From Bacteroidales bacterium M3 (GTDB taxonomy: Bacteria; Bacteroidota; Bacteroidia; Bacteroidales; Muribaculaceae): 64,000 bases of DNA. Both the position numbers and the translations under genes were made by a program. This document shows positions 25,460-33,636 of this stretch, piece after piece. Location of the stretch: NCBI GenBank assembly GCA_001689445.1, contig LUJN01000044.1, positions 73,866 to 137,865 of the forward strand, given 5' to 3'. Position 1 is the stretch's first letter. Each line of letters starts with the position of its first letter. Below the pieces are notes generated by a model that saw only the letters and a program-made list of their open reading frames with translations, was not told where the DNA came from and did no database searches.

Positions 25460-26029
25460 ATGACTATAGACGAAGACATAAGAGAGGCGTGTGCCGTCCT
25501 TGCCCGTGGCGGGGTGATACTTTACCCGACAGATACGGTGTGGGGCATCGGGTGTGATGCCACGCGGTCCGACGCGGTGAGGCGCGTGTTTGATATCAAG
25601 CGTCGTGCCGATAGCAAGGCTCTGATAACGCTTGTCGACGATGAGGCGCGTCTTGAGCGGTATGTCGACAATGTGCCTGATGCCGCGCGCGACATCATAG
25701 AGTTAAGCGACCGCCCTGTAACGATAGTCTACGACCACGGGCGCGGGCTTGCGCCCGAGTTGCTTGCTGATGACGGCAGCGTTGGCATCCGTGTCACCCG
25801 CGAGGCGTTCTCGCGCCGTCTTTGCCGGGCCTTCCGTCGTCCGATAGTGTCGACATCCGCCAATATCAGCGGCGAGCCGGCTGCTGTGGTGTTTGATGAC
25901 ATATCCCCGGAAATAAAAGGGGCGGTCGATTACATAGTGGAGACAAGGCGCGATGACACCTCCCGCGCCAAGCCTTCCTCGGTGATAAAGCTTTCCGATG
26001 ACGGGACTGTAAAGATATTGCGCAAGTGA
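25460..26029 (+). CDS. tsaC: L-threonylcarbamoyladenylate synthase (Sua5/YciO/YrdC family)
   Basis: 189-residue enzyme making threonylcarbamoyl-AMP from threonine, bicarbonate and ATP for the t6A37 modification of tRNAs. The start at 25460 gives MTIDEDIREACAVLARGGVI; the longer reading upstream crosses promoter-like boxes. Family motifs: ILYPTDTVWGIGCDA, KRRADSKALI with nucleotide-binding Lys/Arg, GSVGIRVT, IVSTSANISGEPA and AKPSSVIKL near the end. It lacks the extra Sua5 C-terminal domain, so it is the short TsaC form. The last bases overlap the GTG start of the sugar transferase (GTGA), so the two are translationally coupled, an unusual partner pairing. Confidence 0.92.
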   Translation: MTIDEDIREACAVLARGGVILYPTDTVWGIGCDATRSDAVRRVFDIKRRADSKALITLVDDEARLERYVDNVPDAARDIIELSDRPVTIVYDHGRGLAPELLADDGSVGIRVTREAFSRRLCRAFRRPIVSTSANISGEPAAVVFDDISPEIKGAVDYIVETRRDDTSRAKPSSVIKLSDDGTVKILRK

Positions 26030-27444
26030 GAAGTGCCAACCGACAACGGCTCCTGTATGTCGTGGCCGACTACCTGTCGACCAACATCGGCTACATGCTT
26101 TTCAACTTTTGCCGCTACAGGTTTCTGCCCAATGTGGCGATGGACTATTCAGATTTTTGGAGCTTTGAGGCCTCGCGCATGGTCATATGGGGTCAGTTGC
26201 TGTTCCCTGTGCTGATGATGGGGGTCTACTATCTCTCGGGCTATTACAATTCCCCGTTCCACAAGTCGCGGCTTCAGGATTTCATCACTACCGGCGGTTC
26301 GGCACTTATAGGCACGATTGTAGTGTTTCTCACTGCCCTCACCAATGACATGGGGGGCAGCCGCCTTTTCAACTACGAGATAATCTTCACGCTGCTGGCG
26401 TGCATGTTTATCCCAGTCTATACGGTAAGGTGGTTCATCACCCGTCATGCCACGCGGTGCATCCACTCGCGCCAATGGGGATTTCCGACACTTATAGTCG
26501 GCACGTCGCCGGCGGCGGTCGCCCTCCATCAGCGGCTCGATTCGATGAAACGCTCCATGGGTTATGACATTGTGGGGCATGTCGCCACCGGTCCGATGCC
26601 CAAGGGGCATTTTCCCTATCATGCAGTCTCGATTGACAATATCGAGGAGGAGTGCCGTCGCCTTGGCATACGCCACCTTATCGTGGTGCCCGGCGGCCAT
26701 AGCGACGAGCGGGAGTCGTTGCAGATTGTCAACAAGCTGTTGCCTCTCGACCTTCCGATATATATAAGCCCCGACATGCTGCATGTGGTGACATCGCGGG
26801 TGCAGACGGTAAATGTCGCCGGCGAACCGCTCATCGAGGTGTCGCGTGCCGGCGTGACAGGGAGCACGCGCAATATAAAACGGCTGTGCGACATTCTTGT
26901 CTCCGCCGTCATGCTGCTGTTGCTCAGTCCCGTGATAGGGATATTGGGCATCGCTATCAAGTGCGATTCTCCGGGCCCGATATTCTACCGTCAGCAGCGG
27001 GTGGGCTACCACCGCAGGATGTTCAACATCATCAAGCTGCGCTCGATGAAGGTCGACTCCGAATGTCAGGGGCCGAGACTGTCGAGCGCCGATGATCCTC
27101 GTGTCACACGGCTCGGGCACATGTTGCGCAAGTATCGACTCGATGAGCTTCCCCAGTTCTGGAACGTCCTTGTCGGCGACATGTCGCTTGTCGGGCCGCG
27201 TCCCGAGCGTGAGCATTTCATCAACCTCATCATGCAGCAGGCTCCCTACTATACGCTTGTCCACAGCGTGCGTCCGGGCATCACGTCATGGGGCATGGTG
27301 AAGTATGGCTACGCCTCCTCGGTCGACCAGATGATAGAGCGTCTGCGCTACGATCTTATATATATAGAGAATGTGTCGTTTCCTGTCGACATGAAGATAA
27401 TATTGTACACCATCCGCACGGTGTTTACCGGCAAGGGTGTATGA
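26026..27444 (+). CDS. Polyprenyl-phosphate sugar-1-phosphate transferase (initiating glycosyltransferase)
   Basis: 472-residue membrane enzyme that loads the first sugar phosphate onto undecaprenyl phosphate to start exopolysaccharide or capsule synthesis. Start codon is GTG overlapping the tsaC stop. N-terminal half: several transmembrane helices and a CoA-binding-like segment (FPTLIVGTSPAAVALHQRL). From ~residue 284 the catalytic bacterial sugar transferase domain: KRLCDILVSAVMLLLLSPV, DSPGPIFYRQQRVGYHRRMF, FNIIKLRSMKVD, RLGHMLRKYRLDELPQFWNV and DMSLVGPRPE, all family hallmarks. Long PHPT class (WcaJ-like). No full polysaccharide cluster surrounds it; only the dehydratase at 21777 and the phosphatase at 17323 are near. 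It is 18 bp from the CLC gene. Confidence 0.94.
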   Translation: MRSANRQRLLYVVADYLSTNIGYMLFNFCRYRFLPNVAMDYSDFWSFEASRMVIWGQLLFPVLMMGVYYLSGYYNSPFHKSRLQDFITTGGSALIGTIVVFLTALTNDMGGSRLFNYEIIFTLLACMFIPVYTVRWFITRHATRCIHSRQWGFPTLIVGTSPAAVALHQRLDSMKRSMGYDIVGHVATGPMPKGHFPYHAVSIDNIEEECRRLGIRHLIVVPGGHSDERESLQIVNKLLPLDLPIYISPDMLHVVTSRVQTVNVAGEPLIEVSRAGVTGSTRNIKRLCDILVSAVMLLLLSPVIGILGIAIKCDSPGPIFYRQQRVGYHRRMFNIIKLRSMKVDSECQGPRLSSADDPRVTRLGHMLRKYRLDELPQFWNVLVGDMSLVGPRPEREHFINLIMQQAPYYTLVHSVRPGITSWGMVKYGYASSVDQMIERLRYDLIYIENVSFPVDMKIILYTIRTVFTGKGV

Positions 27445-27462
27445 TAAAAAACGGTTTGGAAA

Positions 27463-29274
27463 ATGAAAGTATCTTATAACGGCATATCACACGCGATGCA
27501 TGAGGCGTTTCTCTCCATGCTGCTATGGCGCGAGAGGCACGTCTCGGAAAAGAAGTTCGTGCTTGTGCTCGCCTTTATAGTCGGGGTGATATGCGCCTTT
27601 GCCGCATTGTTGCTCAAGGCTCTCATCACGCTTATATCCACCACGCTGACCTCCCATTTCGTTGTCAGCGGCGGCAACTGGCTTTATTTCATATATCCCG
27701 CGTTGGGCATCCTCATCACGGCCCTGTTTGTGAAATATGTCGTCAAGGACAACATATCCCATGGTGTCACTCGCGTGCTCTATGCCATATCGCAGAACAA
27801 GAGCCGCCTGAAGCGGCACAACATGTACACGTCGTTGATTGCCAGCTCCATCACCATCGGCTTTGGCGGCTCGGTGGGGGCCGAGGGCCCGATAGTGTTC
27901 ACCGGGGCGGCGATAGGGTCAAACGTCGGGCAGTTTTTCCGCATGTCCCCCCGCATATTGATGGTGATGGTGGGCTGCGGTGCTGCGGCGGGTATTGCCG
28001 GTATCTTCAAGGCCCCCATCGCGGGGATGCTTTTCACCCTTGAAATTCTGATGATTGACTTCACGGCGATGTCGGTGATGCCGTTGCTCATCGCCTCCAT
28101 CACCAGTGCGACGATAGCCTACGTGTTCCATGGTTACAATGCGGAGTTCGCCTTTGTGCAGAGCGAGCCGTTCCTCATCAGCAAGATACCCTACGTCATA
28201 TTGCTTGGCATCTTCTGCGGGTTTGTATCGCTCTACTTCATACGCACTATGAACTGGATTGAGGCCCGTTTCCAGCGGCTCGGCTCGGCTTGGCGGCGGT
28301 TTGTCGTCGGCTCGGTGGTGCTTGTCACGCTTGTGTTCTTTTTCCCAGCTCTCTACGGCGAGGGATACCCGCAGATATTGAGCCTCCTCAGTGGCGAGCC
28401 GGGCAATATAATGGACGGCTCCATCTTCTATCCCGACCGCGATGTGACATGGTTCATCCTGCTTTACACGGGCGCGATTATCCTGTTCAAGGTGTTTGCA
28501 ACCTCGGCCACCAACAGTGCCGGAGGTGTCGGCGGCACATTCGCCCCCACGATGTTCATGGGCTGTATGGCGGGATTCTTCTTTGCCTTCCTGCTCAATA
28601 ATAATGGCCTTTTTGAAGCCGGAGTATCCCACAAGAATTTTGCCCTCCTCGGTATGGCGGGGTTGATGGCCGGGGTGATGCACGCCCCGTTGATGGGCAT
28701 GTTCCTCATCGCCGAGCTTACCGGCGGCTATGCCCTTTTCCTCCCCCTGCTCATCGTCTCCACAATCTCCTACGGTACGATAAAGTTCTTTGAGCCATAC
28801 AGCATCTACGCAATGCGTCTCGCACGACGTGGCGAGCTTCTGACCCACCACAAGGACAAGGCCGTGTTGACCCTCCTCAAGATGGACAGCGTGATAGAGA
28901 CCGACTTCATGTCCGTGCGTCCCGAGATGAACCTCCGCGAGATGGTCGACGTCATCTCCAAGTCGAGCCGCAACCTCTTCCCCGTGCTCAACGACGACGG
29001 CCAGCTGCTCGGCGTCGTGCTCCTCGATGACATACGCAACATTATGTTCCGCCCCGACCTCTACAAGCGTATGCACGTCAGCAAGTTCATGAGTGCCCCC
29101 CCCGCCAAGATAGAGATCAACGAGAACATGGAGCAGGTCATGAAGACCTTTGACCGCACCGGCGCATGGAACCTCCCCGTCGTCACCGCCGAGGGCCGCT
29201 ACGTCGGCTTCGTCTCCAAGTCCAAAATCTTCAACTCCTACCGCCGCGTCCTCCGCCACTACTCCGACGACTGA
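27463..29274 (+). CDS. CLC-family chloride channel/transporter with CBS pair
   Basis: 603-residue inner-membrane anion transporter. The CLC core (~35-440) shows the selectivity-filter blocks GFGGSVGAEGP near residue 136 (with the gating Glu), GAAAGIAGIFKAPIAGMLFTLE, and GGVGGTFAPTMFMGC; the usual GxGIP motif is diverged. The C-terminal ~130 residues form two CBS repeats (MSVRPEMNLREMVDVI and FMSAPPAKIEINENMEQVM) that in relatives bind adenine nucleotides. This arrangement, CLC plus CBS pair, is common in Bacteroidota. The presence of a gate Glu permits either channel or exchanger mode. Third gene of the tsaC unit; a repeat follows the stop. Confidence 0.94.
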   Translation: MKVSYNGISHAMHEAFLSMLLWRERHVSEKKFVLVLAFIVGVICAFAALLLKALITLISTTLTSHFVVSGGNWLYFIYPALGILITALFVKYVVKDNISHGVTRVLYAISQNKSRLKRHNMYTSLIASSITIGFGGSVGAEGPIVFTGAAIGSNVGQFFRMSPRILMVMVGCGAAAGIAGIFKAPIAGMLFTLEILMIDFTAMSVMPLLIASITSATIAYVFHGYNAEFAFVQSEPFLISKIPYVILLGIFCGFVSLYFIRTMNWIEARFQRLGSAWRRFVVGSVVLVTLVFFFPALYGEGYPQILSLLSGEPGNIMDGSIFYPDRDVTWFILLYTGAIILFKVFATSATNSAGGVGGTFAPTMFMGCMAGFFFAFLLNNNGLFEAGVSHKNFALLGMAGLMAGVMHAPLMGMFLIAELTGGYALFLPLLIVSTISYGTIKFFEPYSIYAMRLARRGELLTHHKDKAVLTLLKMDSVIETDFMSVRPEMNLREMVDVISKSSRNLFPVLNDDGQLLGVVLLDDIRNIMFRPDLYKRMHVSKFMSAPPAKIEINENMEQVMKTFDRTGAWNLPVVTAEGRYVGFVSKSKIFNSYRRVLRHYSDD

Positions 29275-29311
29275 TCCCCTTACCTCTCGACACAAGCGCA
29301 TAGAGGTAATA

Positions 29312-29393
29312 GACATACGAACATAGGTACATAGGGCTACGCAGAATTATGATTAAATTATCGCGTAGCCCTATGTTCTTATGTACCTATGTC
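29312..29393. repeat. Inverted array in 8-bp register
   Basis: Left arm (29312-29342) contains ACATACGA, ACATAGGT, ACATAGGG then CTACGC; right arm (29363-29393) contains GCGTAG then CCCTATGT, TCTTATGT, ACCTATGT. The GC-rich ends pair into a stem around a 20-bp AT-rich loop. It separates the CLC gene from the leftward HTH gene and could act as a bidirectional terminator. Confidence 0.8.
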
Positions 29394-29408
29394 AATACCC
29401 CTCTGGCC

Positions 29409-29633
29409 TTATGTCGTAATATCGTTTGTCCGTTTGTCCAACGAGGTGGCGAGGTCGGCCAGGAAGTTGTGGCCCAGGAGGAGGGAGATGCGGGTGAGCA
29501 GGGCGGTGTCGATGCTCTCGCGGCGTAGTATGTCGTAGACGTTGCCGCGCACCGTGTGGAGTTCGCGTGCCAGCCAAGCCTTGGAGCGGCCCTGCCGCTT
29601 CAGTTCCTGTTCTATCATCTGTCCTATATGCAT
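29409..29633 (-). CDS. Small helix-turn-helix (XRE-like) DNA-binding protein
   Basis: 74-residue protein from MHIGQMIEQELKRQGRSKAW (start 29633). The segment RSKAWLARELHTVRGNVYDILRRESIDTALLTRISLLLGHNF fits a compact five-helix XRE-type domain with the recognition helix around VRGNVYDIL. Closely similar MHIGxxIxxEL small proteins are frequent in Bacteroidales, often beside repeats or mobile regions. Eleven more residues are possible upstream (start 29666), but the MHIG start matches relatives. Target and partner unknown; the neighbouring spacer holds several inverted repeats that are possible operators. Confidence 0.78.
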   Translation of the reverse strand: MHIGQMIEQELKRQGRSKAWLARELHTVRGNVYDILRRESIDTALLTRISLLLGHNFLADLATSLDKRTNDITT

Positions 29634-30189
29634 CGTCGTGTCGCCTGTTGTCTTCGGTTGCGGCACGATGCTCGACTATTGTCTCCCTATTATATGGAAT
29701 GCGTGGGCATAGTGCCGTCAATTATCCTAAATCCAAGGTTTTCCGACGACCTGCACTGTGGATATGACAACAACTGCCCACGCTATCCGTGGGCGTTTGC
29801 TCTCCATCTTAACAGTGCGATGCAAAATCTTAAAGGATTGTCGGAAATTTAGGATTTATCGCTGATAAAGTAGCTAACGCTCTTTTGTTCGTTTTTCGCT
29901 ATGTCTGCGCTGATGTGCGGAACATCCTTGCGGTCAATGTTGACGCGGGCGCAATGTATTGCGCCCCTACCGGTGTGCCCGCATCTTTGCGCTGTCGCGT
30001 GCCTCCGATGCCTCTGCCACGGGGGACGCGGACGGTGGCAAAATTACGAAAAATCTCGCCTCGCCGCTCATGGGTGTACAAAAATATATTACACTTCCGT
30101 CCAAAATTCCTATACGCCCCGCCGTCCCCCAAGCGGCGTGTCGGCACTTATCTTTGCAATTATCAATCATCAAATAAACTTTTCAAGCT
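29634..30189. other. Hairpin-rich non-coding spacer
   Basis: No gene is supported in 556 bp. Visible: a diverged inverted pair with ATCCTAAAT and TTCCGAC on each side (29724-29747 and complement 29838-29857); GCGTGGGCA at 29701 that can pair with TGCCCACGC at 29774, which can alternatively pair with CGTGGGC at 29789; a single palindromic element at 29947-29970; and the box TATCTTTG at 30149-30156, 33 bp before the BACON gene, as its likely promoter. Confidence 0.55.
29947..29970 (-). repeat. Palindromic element copy 4, single arm
   Basis: GGGCGCAAT-GT-ATTGCGCCC followed by CTAC, i.e. GTAGGG followed by a palindromic core when read on the minus strand. Only one arm is present. Confidence 0.7.
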
Positions 30190-32358
30190 ATGTGGAAACT
30201 ACAACCTAAGACAATCGCAATCCTATGTGCCGCCGCTCTCGTCACCGCCTGCGGCAAGGACGAGCCGGGCATAGACCCCGACAACGGCAGTGGCAGCGAC
30301 AAGCCGCCCGTTATCGACCCAAACGAACAGGTCGCCGACCCCGATGGCACCGTTACCATCTCGATGCGCAACGAGAATAGCGGCAAGACGATGTTGAACG
30401 ATATGTATATCGACAAGGCCGATAATTTCAACGGTTCAAACGGCTGGCAGTTTGTCAACCTTGGCGCGATGAAAGGTCTCGGCAACGTCAGCTATATACC
30501 AAAATCGGGATATGCCGACAAGGTGTCGGTCACTCCCGGGAATGGTTATGTGGCAGTGCGTCCCGCTAATACATATTGGGGAATAAAAGGGGGATTATAC
30601 CGCATGTACGTCACAGGCTACACCCTCGACATTGCCGGACAGATAATCGGTGCCGAGGTCAAGTATCAGGAGCCGTTCAAGGGGCTCGACGAGCCTCTGC
30701 GTGCCGACGAGACCGCCCTCACATTCACCAACGACGGTGGCTCGCAGTCAATCGTGCTCAACAACGCCACCATCATCCCTTTCACCATCCAGTCCTCTGC
30801 CCCGTGGTGCCGCGCCGTTCCCTCCTCAACCACCGACCACTCCTTCCTCCACGATGCCGTGACCATCGAGGTCGATGCCCAACGTGGGGCAGAGCTTGCC
30901 GAGGCTACGGTGACGTTAACCACCGGCTACGGCAAGGAACTCGAAATAAAGGTGACACGCTCGGGAGAGAAGTCATTTATCAACCTCAACACCGACTATA
31001 CCGAAATGTCGGCTCTTGCCCAGACCGCCACAATCGGGCTTGGAGCCAACCTAAATGCTTCCGACATAAGCGTGTCGAGCGATGCCTCATGGTGCACCGC
31101 TACGCTCACCGACAACACAGCTGCCGTGTCCGAGAAAGCCGCCAAAGTGAAATTCATTGACGGCAAGCCAGCCGTTGAGAGCCGCACAGGGCTAAACGTG
31201 ACAAAATCCTACAACCTCAACCTCGCCGTGACCGAAAACGGCAATGACATCACCCGCCGCGCCACCGTCACCTTGCGCTCTGCCGACGGCGAGGCACAGG
31301 CAACCTTAGTCGTCGAACAGCGTGGCATGACAATAGTGATGAGTGAGGACTATTCAAATGGTGTAAATGTTCCTTATGATGGTGGAATGTGGTCAATATG
31401 GTTTAATACTGACCCGGAAATGCCCATTGAATTTGAAGTCTCGTGTACCGACAGCTGGTGTAGACCTACATTTGAATACCACGAAGATTATTACAGTAAG
31501 TGCGTCATACCCCTTGACGTTGATGCCAATCCCGGCAATACACAGCGTACCACCACTGTTACGGCAACAGCCAAAGGTGGCACACTCTCTCATGTTTTTA
31601 CTATCATTCAAGATCCTGTTTGGTTCAAGATTGACAATGAGGAGATTCCCGATGGCTTGACCTACTATTATGACCGCAACGAACATACTGTGTCATTTAC
31701 AATCACCTCCTCAGCTCGCAATTGGGAGGCCGAAAGCTCCGAAGACTGGTGCACTCTTTACAAGAACGGCAATACTTTGAATGTGATGCTAACAGCAACC
31801 ACCGAAGACCGCGTGGCAACAATCTCATTCAAAGGTACGGACTACAAGTTTGACATCAACCAAAGCAAGTACGCTGTAAAAGACAGCTACGACGAGGACG
31901 GTTTGACAGGCACCGTAGGTTACATCGGCGTTGACGGCACGCGCTACATATATCAGGAAGTGTCCGACCAAAGCGCATGGTCTACCCAATCCATAGTCAC
32001 AGGAGCCAATTCCTATACTAATGGCATGTCAAACATGAACGTCATAAAGCGCATCCCCAATTGGGAAACCCTCTATCCTGCATTTGCCCTCTGCGACGCC
32101 CTCAATGCCGATGGCATCACGGGCTGGTATCTTCCCGCAGTAGAGGAATTAAAATTGATTAAAGCTCCTCAAACTACCAATAGTCAACGATTCTTTTGGA
32201 CATCCTGTGAAAGTTCTGCGCAGGAAGCAAAATTTATATCGTGTCGATGGGAGCAGTGGAATGAAGAAGTTGGAATAAAAAATAGTCCCACACAATGGGA
32301 TGGTTCATGGCAAGGGGTCAACAGGGGCGTTGAAGTTTATGCATTCCACAAATTCTGA
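30190..32358 (+). CDS. Surface lipoprotein with BACON-like repeats and DUF1566-like C-terminus
   Basis: 722-residue exported lipoprotein: leader IAILCAAALVTACGKDEPG with lipobox Cys at residue 21, then an Asp/Gly/Pro linker. At least four beta-sandwich repeats with the BACON signature of a Trp-Cys pair are visible: SSAPWCRAVP (~202), SDASWCTATL (~297), CTDSWCRPTF (~420) and SSEDWCTLYK (~518). The final ~140 residues (GWYLPAVEELKLI ... FFWTSCESSAQEAKFISCRW) resemble the DUF1566/Lcl-type domain. BACON domains are thought to bind glycans or mucin; ligand unknown. Base composition changes inside the gene: GC-rich up to about 31330, clearly AT-richer after, with the boundary between repeat units. 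Stand-alone gene with a terminator hairpin after the stop. Confidence 0.82.
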   Translation: MWKLQPKTIAILCAAALVTACGKDEPGIDPDNGSGSDKPPVIDPNEQVADPDGTVTISMRNENSGKTMLNDMYIDKADNFNGSNGWQFVNLGAMKGLGNVSYIPKSGYADKVSVTPGNGYVAVRPANTYWGIKGGLYRMYVTGYTLDIAGQIIGAEVKYQEPFKGLDEPLRADETALTFTNDGGSQSIVLNNATIIPFTIQSSAPWCRAVPSSTTDHSFLHDAVTIEVDAQRGAELAEATVTLTTGYGKELEIKVTRSGEKSFINLNTDYTEMSALAQTATIGLGANLNASDISVSSDASWCTATLTDNTAAVSEKAAKVKFIDGKPAVESRTGLNVTKSYNLNLAVTENGNDITRRATVTLRSADGEAQATLVVEQRGMTIVMSEDYSNGVNVPYDGGMWSIWFNTDPEMPIEFEVSCTDSWCRPTFEYHEDYYSKCVIPLDVDANPGNTQRTTTVTATAKGGTLSHVFTIIQDPVWFKIDNEEIPDGLTYYYDRNEHTVSFTITSSARNWEAESSEDWCTLYKNGNTLNVMLTATTEDRVATISFKGTDYKFDINQSKYAVKDSYDEDGLTGTVGYIGVDGTRYIYQEVSDQSAWSTQSIVTGANSYTNGMSNMNVIKRIPNWETLYPAFALCDALNADGITGWYLPAVEELKLIKAPQTTNSQRFFWTSCESSAQEAKFISCRWEQWNEEVGIKNSPTQWDGSWQGVNRGVEVYAFHKF

Positions 32359-32376
32359 TACGTGACACACTTCGCG

Positions 32377-32413
32377 AAATGCGGCAGTCGGGTATTCCCC
32401 GGCTGCCGCATTT
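32377..32413 (+). terminator. Hairpin after the BACON gene
   Basis: Stem AAATGCGGCAG (32377-32387) with CTGCCGCATTT (32403-32413), extended by partial pairing of the loop. The T-run is short, so strength is uncertain. Confidence 0.65.
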
Positions 32414-32428
32414 ACTTTGCGGCAAATT

Positions 32429-32506
32429 CGAGGTCGGAGACCTCGGATTTGGGTTAGCCCCACAGTGAGCGCAGCGGCGAAAGCCGAGGAGCGGTCTGTG
32501 GGGTAG
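32429..32506. other. Cluster of tight hairpins of unknown role
   Basis: Two further structures follow the terminator: CGAGGTC-GGA-GACCTCG at 32429-32445, and an outer stem CCCCACAG (32458-32465) with CTGTGGGG (32496-32503) enclosing GGC-GAAA-GCC, a GNRA-type tetraloop. The density of defined stems in 80 bp suggests a structured RNA or a repeat element rather than ordinary spacer. Confidence 0.5.
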
Positions 32507-32553
32507 GGGAATGCTTTGCCAAACCAATTCCTCGAAGAGGATAAATCTCCAAC

Positions 32554-33090
32554 CTAATATTCCGTGAAGTTTTTGAGGTCAAAGAACATAAGGCGCGTTT
32601 CTTCCTCCTTATCTTCTTCCGTGAAAAATTTGAATCCGCATTTTTCATAAAAAGGCAAAGCCGACCGTAATGCGTCCACGGTGAGAAAACGGCACCCCAA
32701 TCTTTTGACCCGTGTGAATGTATACATGATATTGCGGATTATCATAGAGCCGAGACCATATCCCGTGTAATCTTCGCTGACCGCTAAACGACCAATCTTT
32801 ACTGCCGGATAGTTCTTGCGTCGTTTATTGTTGGGTATATTGCGATTGATTTTATTCCATGTCGATTTTTCTTCGGGATTGAATGAAATCTTGTCTGCCA
32901 GTAGACTGTAATAAGCTACGGTGACATCTTTGTCCGTATCCTCTATCAGATATGTTACTGCCATGAGTTCGGCTTGATAACGCTTTGCGTCATCAAACAG
33001 GAAGCCGTTCAGATCTTGTTCTGTGCAATGAAACGGCTTTATTTCTGTATCGGAGGAAAGTTGATATTGCCGTAGGCTTTTGCGGTCCAT
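32554..33090 (-). CDS. GNAT-family N-acetyltransferase, probable toxin-like partner
   Basis: 178-residue acetyltransferase. The N-terminus (LSSDTEIKPFHCTEQDLNGFLFDDAKRYQ) and the acetyl-CoA block (KIGRLAVSEDYTGYGLGSMIIRNIMY, containing the RxxxGxG/A-type loop) match the GNAT subfamily that includes TacT/AtaT-like tRNA-acetylating toxins and YhbS-like enzymes; VDALRSALPFYEKCGFKFF is the C-terminal GNAT signature. It starts one base after the stop of a 52-residue gene, a tight two-gene unit typical of toxin-antitoxin pairs, although the small protein is not a recognised RHH antitoxin. Codon use is AT-rich against the surroundings, suggesting transfer. A deleted second copy lies at 17164-17299. 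Toxicity and substrate are inference; it may equally modify a small molecule. Confidence 0.85.
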   Translation of the reverse strand: MDRKSLRQYQLSSDTEIKPFHCTEQDLNGFLFDDAKRYQAELMAVTYLIEDTDKDVTVAYYSLLADKISFNPEEKSTWNKINRNIPNNKRRKNYPAVKIGRLAVSEDYTGYGLGSMIIRNIMYTFTRVKRLGCRFLTVDALRSALPFYEKCGFKFFTEEDKEEETRLMFFDLKNFTEY

Positions 33091-33091
33091 A

Positions 33092-33250
33092 TTACCATTG
33101 GAAATTGCTTATGGACTTCATGAACTCGTAAGCCTCGCGGGCTTTTTCTCTCTCTTCCTTTGACACGGGTTGTGGCTTTGATATCATACGCTCAAAACGC
33201 TCGGCATCTTTCCCATGCAATTCAGGGGTTTCTTTGATTGGTCGTGCCAT
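33092..33250 (-). CDS. 52-residue small protein paired with the GNAT gene, candidate antitoxin
   Basis: Found by reading the reverse strand: MARPIKETPELHGKDAERF (start 33250) through a charged helical part (SKEEREKAREAYEFMK) to NFQW and a stop. A good ribosome site, AAGGAG, lies 7-12 bases before the ATG, and a TATCTTTG promoter box is at 33281-33288 on the minus strand. One base separates its stop from the GNAT ATG. The MARPIKETP start recurs in small Bacteroidota proteins placed before GNAT genes. It has no clear DNA-binding motif; an antitoxin or adaptor role is inference from gene order. Confidence 0.75.
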   Translation of the reverse strand: MARPIKETPELHGKDAERFERMISKPQPVSKEEREKAREAYEFMKSISNFQW

Positions 33251-33381
33251 GTTCGTATCTCCTTATCATTTATTAGATTACAAAGATACAACAAAAATTT
33301 GACATAGTAGGTTTGAAATCAAAATTTGCCATACATTGAATCCAATCTGTCATTGGATCTTTAACTTTAATTGTTTGGAGT

Positions 33382-33636
33382 ATGATGGAGGCTCTTGTAA
33401 ATTTGCACAATGTTATAGCTTTTGGAATCCCCATGACAGCGATTGAATCAAAGGAGTATCAGGAGAAGTTGGAGCGCGGCCTTGCACTTGCCGAGCGGCG
33501 TATGCTTGAGGAAAAGGCGATACGTGGCGAGATACTTGTGCAAGGTACTCCCGACGGTCGTGTCGTCCACGTGCCGGCGCGCGAGGTCCTGGAACGGCTT
33601 TATCCCGACAGCCCTGCGTTGCGGCGTGGCTGCTGA
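33382..33636 (+). CDS. Hypothetical 84-residue protein
   Basis: Small soluble protein with an amphipathic, Glu/Arg/Leu-rich helix (SKEYQEKLERGLALAERRMLEEKAIRGEI) followed by a short beta-like segment (VQGTPDGRVVHVPAREVLERLYP). I do not recognise a family. It stands between the GNAT pair and carA, with its own upstream AT-rich region. Codon use agrees with the host, which supports a real gene; translation could begin at either of two adjacent ATG codons. No transmembrane or signal segment. Confidence 0.55.
   Translation: MMEALVNLHNVIAFGIPMTAIESKEYQEKLERGLALAERRMLEEKAIRGEILVQGTPDGRVVHVPAREVLERLYPDSPALRRGC

Noticed and set aside
27919..29316. Open frame of 465 codons opposite the CLC gene
   Set aside because: Very His/Glu/Gly-rich, no fold signature, entirely antisense to a well conserved channel.
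29392..29721. Alternative 109-codon frame overlapping the small HTH gene
   Set aside because: The competing frame encodes the MHIG-type HTH protein with recognisable helices; the 109-codon product is Pro/Arg-rich without motifs.
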